A stretch of 64,000 bases of DNA from Margaritifera margaritifera (lineage: Eukaryota > Mollusca > Bivalvia > Unionida > Margaritiferidae). Positions 24,728 through 33,700 of the stretch are shown here, piece after piece. The first letter of the stretch is position 1, and every line of letters starts with the position of its first letter. The notes under the pieces were generated by a model. That model was not told the origin of the DNA. It made no database searches and saw only the letters and a list, made by a program, of their open reading frames with translations. A program made the translations under genes and the position numbers. The stretch lies in the NCBI GenBank assembly GCA_029931535.1, contig JAQPZY010001256.1:681001-745000 (forward strand), written 5' to 3'.

Positions 24728-27700
24728 AAGTATGAAAAAAACTAAATACGTCAAGAGTTTAATTATCATTCTCATATTCGTCTAAACAGTGCGAAAAAGA
24801 ACGTGTAGAAAATGTATTATCAAATTTCTTCTTTTTTTGTGCCAAAATAAACGTCGGAAATACGAACCAATTGCTGGGCCTACTGAGAACTTTGATCTTT
24901 GTTTATTGTTGAAAAATTACAGCTCATAAGTGTCAATATTATAATTACTGATTCCTGAGTAATGAAGCCATCGTTTCTACTTTGTTTGTCTTGAATGCAT
25001 TCCGAATACAGTCGTTGCTCAAATAATCTCCGATATATGTTCTCTTAATTTCATACACAACTAAGCAGCAGCCAATGTGGCGGTTGATAAAAGATTCTCA
25101 CCAGAATGTATAAATCAATTAATTTAAGTACATTGTTTATCATCAAAGTGAACTACCGAGCTATACTTGTTCAAATCATAGGGCAACGATTTATACAGCA
25201 TCAAAGAAACAAAGCCGCCAGCATGTGCGTAAGGCTTGGCGGTGTTGTTTTATGCAATCTGTTGGCCAGTAAATAATGTCGTAAATTTACTACAAATATA
25301 CCCCCATTGTTTAATGACTATTATTCTTGCTGTAGATTTTCAAACCAATAGGATTAAAAGTGTTAATTTGTATACATTTAGAATGGAAAATGGGAAACGC
25401 AAACGTAATGCTTTTACTGTTAAAGAAAAGATTGAAGCATTGGACAGGATTAAGTCCGGTGTTAAACAATCGCATGTAGCTAAAGATTTAGGTCTCGATG
25501 AATCGACAGTTCGAGGATGGAAGAAAGATGAAGCAAAATTAAGAGAGAGGGTTCTGCAACTGAGTACTATTCTTGACTTTGCCAAGAGCAGACGTGATAT
25601 TAGCAGAAAGCAGCTAAAAATCACAGTTTTTTAAAAAATAATAACTACTAACAGATGAGAAATGTAGTGGTGTAAAATGTATGCGACACCGTTTATTAAT
25701 CGTCGGACATACATGTACTTTTTCATCATTCATTACATACACCCGTTACGTAATTTTTGTTACTTTCTCTTCATTGTATTAGTCACATAATGATCTGTGA
25801 CAAAATTATTGAATATTCTACATCCGTGTGTGGATATTTTCGATGGAAATATTTGTATTATGGATTCAATGTATGTTACAAAATTCGCTGGTGAGTACAC
25901 GGTGTTGATATTCTTTTCATGCAATAGATTATACATGTATATATATAAATTAGACACGTGTATGTACCAATGCATGGTTTTCTGAATAAAGTAATATATT
26001 ATATCAGCAAATGGTTTTCTCATTTAATATATATTGATCAAAAATGGTAATTGTGCCATGCATTTTCGCACCCGTCTTTATGTAACCCCCCCCCCCCAAT
26101 TAAATCCAAAAATGTGTTGGTATTGTACATGGTTGCTTATAACACGGTTCGGCTCATAGCCCGGTCGGATTCTATGGCTCCCAACTACCGGGTTATAGCG
26201 GGGTCCCACTGTATTATTGTAGGGCTAGATAAATGTATATTATTGTAGGGTTAGATAAATGTATATTATTGTAGGGCTAGATAAATGTATATTATTGTAG
26301 GGCAAGATAAATGTGTATTATTGTAGGGCTAGATAAATGTATATTATTGTAGGGCTAGATAAATGTATATTATTGTAGGGCTAGATAAATGTATATTGTA
26401 GGGTTCGATAAGTTTACACGCTACCATTGTGATATCATAACCTTAACTAAATTGATGCATGTTTTATTACACATAAAGACAGTATTTAACTTCATTAGTT
26501 AAATTCCTGTAGTTTTACAGTTATAATTTGATTTAAGACAGAATACGTAAAGTGAAGCAGTTGGTTTAAAAAAAGCATTATCAGGAATATGCTGCATTAT
26601 TGAATTTGTTAAATATAATAACATTTGAATATTATGATTGACAATATTTAATTATTGAAATGATTTTGTATCAGAACTCCAAGTATCCAAAGTACCAAAC
26701 ACCACAGAATCTTCCATGCCTGAGCCAAATCCTACCAAAGAAGTATCCTCTGATTCAAATGGAAGCATTAGCAACCCTGCCAGTAGAACCAAATTAGACA
26801 GCTTTAGCCAGGAGTTTGACATGTTAACAAACAGTAGTAAAAAACAGGAGAGGTCCTCATCCCATCAGTCTCCTGTACCAATATTACAGACAGATCCCCC
26901 TCCACTGCCTGATGAGAACAACTCCAATCAAAATGCTAGAGAGGACAGGTAACTTGTCTCTGCCTCTGTCTGTCAGTATATGTCTGACTGTATGTATGTC
27001 TGCTTAAGTCTTGATATAAAAATCCCAAGACCTGAATTTAGTGTGACACCTTGCACATTAGCTGAAATTCCAGACTTATGATTAACTTGGATTTTCTTAA
27101 AACACACAAATTCTTAACAAATTTAAATGTATCTGGGGTTTTTCACTATGTTCGGAAGTTCTCTATTATATATGAGTTTCCATATTAAATACAACATTTA
27201 TGAGCACATGATTTTCTTTTGCAATATGGGAATATGTATTGATTTCCATCCATGCATATGTAGATGTGTAATGTATACTAACTCCCCCTACACATTAAGA
27301 TGAGACTTTACAATTTTGGATATGACGATGGTTTGTTGATAGGCAAAAAGATCCTAAAATTTTGATCCACCTAACAAGAGCTGTCTGATGATCATCTCCA
27401 ACACAAAACTTTACTCAAAATTGCAAGTAACAAATATTATTCCAGATTGACAAATGCAGCCTTTTGATTGGTAAGAATATTTTCTAGTAAGATTTGGAGT
27501 AAAAAAAAAGGTTTTATGATCCATGGGCCCAGGAACAGAAAAGTATGGAGAAAATCACATTTATGTAGGATACAGTGCAGCTTCTCTTATGCCTACAGCA
27601 TGAAACAAATAAAAAAGATTGAGGGATTTTAAATATATGAATGTAAAATACAGGTAAAAGCAGTTCTCCAAAAACATGATAGCGCTACACAAGTGGGTTG

Positions 27701-30700
27701 GAGTGAGGGATTGTTTGTCTAAATCTTACAGGGGCTTCACTTCTTACATTGACCTTTTCTTGAGTACTGATAAGAGTGTGTACTATCTCACACTGGTTGG
27801 TTATGATTAATGTCTGTTGATGGGAAATAACTGTTCTTTGAGATCAGAACATTTTCAATATACAATTGAAAAAACCTATCAAAGGTTTATTAGAATTCAT
27901 ATCTGATGTTAAATTCTCTGAAATCACTATTTTTTTGGTAGTACCAGTTTTTGTGGATTTTGTACTTGCTACAAACCAGGAATATAAAAACCCAATGAAA
28001 AATATAATTGTCATAAATTGTAATTGCCTCCATCTGATACATTACTCAATCACATTTACTGTAGTATCACTAATTTTCATGGGGTACCAATTTTCGTGGA
28101 TTCTATTGTTCACCTGAACCATGAATTTAAAAACCCAACAAAAAATTAGCCACATATGATAAAGAAGCTCCCCTCACCCCCACCCACCCCCTCATTTTTT
28201 TACTGTGTTTCATTACAAGAGATCAACAAAGCTATTTGATAAATCAACCTCATTTCTGTAATGTGGGAACAAATATTAGTTTTTACACATGTTTCTTCTA
28301 TTTTAACCCTTTAAAAAATAATTATAAAGCATTTTATATTGTTTCAATGCACATGTATATATATACGGTATCTGGTAGCTGTAATTTCCACTCACTGCCT
28401 TAAATCGATATGTTGTGAGATAAGTAAGGATAAAGAGAAATGAGAAAAAGCATAAGTTATTCAGACACTGTTATTACTGGAAATGAAAGAATGAATAAGA
28501 AATGATACTATAAGTGAAAATTAGATTTAATACTTATTCAGATTGATTCTTCATACAAGTGAAACTATTGTTGAAACATTTAAATCCTCATGAAAGCACG
28601 TCTCATTTTAACCATGCATGCTTAATCCCAATGAACAACATGACTAAAATACTAAAACTATTGCTTGAAGCACAATTACTAATGAAACACTCTGTATATA
28701 CACAAATTACCACAGAGTATTGAAGCTCACACTTCACTGATTTTTGGACAAAATCACCAAATCAACATCATGTCAACCAAGTCAGCTGGTGCACACAAAT
28801 ATATTTCAGGTAAATAATCCTGAAATTGTTGAATTAAACAAGTCCAGCATTCTCATAGCCATGGATAATTAGGTCCGATCTTTCACACATTTTCGCGCAA
28901 GTCACAATTATCCATTCAGCATGAATCGGCTTGATTGATGAGGTTTTAACTAAAGTCTGGTGGTTGAAGTTGGTTCATATATGAGGCCGGTTCAAACAAA
29001 TGAGTGATTCCATTGTTTTTCAATTTGGTTAGCATCTTCACACTTTGATGGACTCTAAACACATCAAATGTTGACACTGCTAGCTAATTGCATAGAGCAA
29101 GAGGCAGGTTGTCACATGTTTGGTTCACATGTGGAATGATGACATTATCCAAACCGACAGGGATCTAAGTTGAATTTTACCACTCTTCAGGCGCTATGTT
29201 AATGCCATGGTCGTCAGAAAGTAATTGATGGTGCAACTTTATGGACAGTGTTTTAAGGAAGAAATCATACACATACTTTAATAACCAGTTAGCTTAGTGT
29301 TGTTGGCTATGTCGACTCCCTTTGATGTTGAGTGTAACTGATTTATCTTGACAGGTGTTTGATTTGTGCTTATATAGGTGGTAGTATTGTTTTAACCATT
29401 GAAGTGGTTGTCGTTTGTTGTCCTCTTAGTTTTGTTCTTTTGTATTCTTTATTTGGGATATTTGTAGAAGTTGATCCACAAAATTAAATACATACAAATA
29501 TTCAAACTTTGACAGGCAAAAGCACGAATTTAAGTACCCACAAAAATTTATTTTTTTTTCAAAACCACAAAAATTGAAACATTTGAAAATAAATGATACT
29601 ACAGTATGTTTAGAATTCAACTTCCACTGCCTCTAACTTCAACCCTCTCAGAAAGATGAAAAATGTATCTTCCCCATCAGTATATAACATAGACTTTAAT
29701 AATAGTATCTATGGGAAGAACTCTTCCAATATACCATTATAATAACAACCACCCACCCCCATATCCACAAGGTGGCTACCGATATATCATTAGTTTTAAG
29801 CTTTTGCTCTGTATAGGTAACATCATGTCTGTAATCTCCTGAACTCTGCTGGATTTCTCTGGAAATATTAGCCATCCGATTACTAATTTGGAATTGTTTT
29901 AATCAATCTCTATACTTTGAGCATTTGTGGTTTTATTTTTGAGTTTTCATCCTTTAAATCAGGCATGTGAAACCTATGGCCCTCAGACCAGATCCGCTTA
30001 TTTACATCACAGGGTGTAGCTTTAAAAATCACTTATCCGGACCACGCCCTGGAGAAAGTTGCACATGCCTGCTTTAAATGTTCATATTTTTGCAATAATT
30101 GTGGACCACACAGTTTTTCAGTTTCACAGTATGCACACCTTAAAAGATGTTTCTTAATGACAGGCTTTTTTGTATTTTACTTCCTACTGTGCCTTTATTT
30201 GCTGTAGTTTACACCTATTGTCTGTTTTTATGACTTGGTCATTTTAGCTTTATTGGTCAAAGACGAGAAAAGCTTATGCAATGGAAATGTGTCCATCATC
30301 CATCCATCCATTGTCCGTTAGCAGTTTTTTGTTATTGCTACTCCTAGATTGTTTGGATTAAAGTAATGAAACTTGGCATACAGTTTCATCCTGAGGTCTT
30401 ATTGGTTTTAGAGAAAATGATGCCCCTCGTACTATTAATGTGGCTATTACTGGGCAAGTGGCTACACCATATAATTTGGCATTACCCAGTGAGGGATGGG
30501 CACCCATACATTCATACATCTTTATTTCTTGTGTCAGGCAAAATTGGCAATATATGAGAAAGATGAGAATATGACTTGTTACAAATTAGACACAGAAATG
30601 AGAATAAATATTTCTGTATTTGAGTGCTATAATTCTGATAGGGTTTAAACCAATGAGAAGACATATTTATGTATTTGAGTGTTATAATTCTGATAGGGTT

Positions 30701-33700
30701 TAAACCAATGAGAAGACATATTTCTGTATTCGAGTGGTATAATCCTTATAGGGTTTAAACAAGTAGGTATTACCCAATGAGTTGTGGTTCAATATTTACC
30801 AAGAATTTTTTTATTGTCTTTCCACAGTCCATTATTTGGTCACGATGACAATGTAGAAGAAACCTTAGGAATTCAGTCAGATAAACAGGAGAAAGAAGTG
30901 AGTGAAGCAGATAAGAAAAAGACTAAATCAAAACTGCCATCAAAGTCTGACCTAACTGGGGAAGAGGTAAGTAAATAAATGTTATCATTGTTAATAAAAA
31001 CCAAAATTCAAATTGTTTCAAACAACCACCCATTGGGTGCTTTGCAAGTGTTCGCTCAATATATTTGGCCATTTCAGAGATTTAGCTAGAGAGGCAGAGA
31101 GAAGAATGCACAGATTAGACTAGTGGATATAGTCTGGTTTACCCTTAAGTGTTTAAAAGTGTAAGGAACATATCAGTCTTACCTGCCTACATCACAAGCA
31201 TGCACAATACTTCTGGCTTTGTGTGACAGTCATTTGGAACACTTGGTCAACGTGTCTGAAGAAATCAGCGCTGCTCAGACAAGAAAACCATCTGAGATAT
31301 GTAGTTACTACTTCAGCGTCTTTAGTGTCATTTTCAGAAAATGTTGCTTTTAGTAAAATTATAGGGAGAAACTTGCTTCAAATCGGATGCCACCATCTTG
31401 AAAAATACAGTCAAATCAAGGTAAGTTTTTGCCTCTGATTTTGTTGTAAGCAATGTTTGTGAGTGTGATGTAGACACTAAAGTAGTAGTCACTTACCACA
31501 GCTGGTTTTCTTTTCTAAGTGGCTTGGATTTTTCAAACTCTTGGACCAATTTTTTTAATTTGCTGACAAGAGCTGAGATTAGAAGTTAATGTGGAAAAGA
31601 CTGAAGTGCTCCAAATGCCCATAACTAGGATGGTAAGACTGCATATACTTGTAAAGAGTGCATTAAGTATAGTTTTTTAATATTAGGACAGTCTTCCTTA
31701 CCACAGCTATCGTTATTCATATGCAAAGACCAGCAAATGTATTCATTCTTTCAATGTGCCATTGAGCATGAAACATGACATTACAAACTTTAATTTAAAA
31801 ATTGCACTTCTTTTAATACTACATCAGTCTGGCTTTATAGAAAACTTCATTACAGAAAACTTTATAACTTGTCTTCTATCCAATCCCTAATGTTCACAAC
31901 AGACAAAATACTTTGATGAGCTCAATTTCCAGCATTCCACAACAGCATTTATTAGAATTATTCCCATGATCCTCCTAACTTTGATTTATGTAGTATTGCT
32001 TTACCAAGGATTGCTGGATTTCAACCAGATTTCATGTGCAGCTTTATATTGATGAGACTTTGAATAAGTTTGATTTCCGGCATTTCACGGCATCATTTGC
32101 ACAAGTTATGCCCCCTGATTATCAATCCTCATGACTTTGGTATTCATATCATAACTTCACCAAGAATTTGAGGAATTCACCAAAATTTGGCATGCAGCTT
32201 TTTATTGACGAGATCTTGAAAGAGTTTGATTTCCAGTCTTAAACAGAATCGTGTAGAGGAGTTATTGCCCTTGATTTCCCATTCTTCTAACATTGGTTGC
32301 TGCAACATAACTTTACTAAGAATTCTTGGATTTCAGCCAAATTTAGCATGCACTTTTATATTGATAAGACATTGAATTAGTTTGCTTTCTAGTATTCCAC
32401 AACATAATTTACAGGAGTTATGGCCCTTGATTGTCAGTTATCCCTACTATGGTTTCAGCAGCATCACTCTAACAAGGATTGTTGGATTTAAACCAAATAT
32501 GGCATGTAGCTTTATATTGATGAGATCTTGAATGAGTTTAATTTTCAGTGTTCCATATTATCATTTATAAGAGCTATGGCCCCTGATTTGTCTGTCTTCC
32601 AAATTTTGGTTTCCACAGCATGATTTTACTACAAAATTTCAAGCAGATTTATAATGAGACCATAAATTGGATTTTTAGCATTTCACATCATCATTTAGAG
32701 GAGTTATTAGTCTTTGAATCTCCATTCTCCAAACTTTGGTTTCACAGCGCAAGTTCCTCTGTTTAAGACCATGCTGATGAAATTGTGGTAAGCAGGACCC
32801 TTTGTGATAGGCCTAGTTTTTGATGATTCCAAAATCACAGCCATGCATCTTTTGTCTCTCCAGCACCAGCTTGATTTTAGTTAAATAGATGTATCTTCTA
32901 TCTGCATCTGTGAATCATTACTAGACTTTGACTATAGGATGACTTGAGGAGATCTCCAACGGTAATTTGACTGAAATGTGAAAGTCATAAGTGAGATGAG
33001 ATTTATGAGATTGACCTTGATACCAGGATACATTTGTGTAAGTAGCTTATCGCGGTCTCTACATTTCAGTCTTGTTATTCACAGTATTTTACAGCATCTT
33101 TTTATATGGACAAATTGAATTCAGTCAAGTTTTTCGTGATAAGAAATGCTGATGGAGAATCTTTGGATCAAATGATCATATCAATATTTCTAATTTTTTT
33201 GTTTTATTTTCCATCATACTTAATTTCTTCATCCTGTGACATTAATGAAAACTCCATCTTCCTTGCAGGGAAAACTCCATCTTCCTTGCAGGGAAAATGT
33301 ACATTTGGAAATAACAGAGATGTTGCCAGGGTGTGCAAATCGCACAAAATTTTTACGAATTCATGCACTTGAAAAGCAGTGATGCACGCAAACTCCCGCA
33401 AATTAGTTTAAAGTTGTGCATATTAAAATGTACTCTGTGCAATATAAAAATTTTATTTAACTGTTAACCCTAAAAGTGTTTGTCTAAGTTGTGCCACTAG
33501 TAGAGGTCTCGGCACTTGTCTCAAAATCTGTCTTTTTTGGGGTTGGCAACCGTTTACACATCTGAGTACTTTGGCTTGACATGAATGGTTGTTAACTTAA
33601 ATTTGATTGGCACATTTGGCCCTGGAACAAGCATTCTGTCGAGTCTGAACCTTGCATTCATCAAGGAAGTTTCACGAATGAATGTTTAAAATACAGGCTA

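Noticed and set aside
31223..31438. A small zinc-finger or THAP-type protein
   Set aside because: The Cys and His residues lack the needed spacing, and no domain is recognisable.
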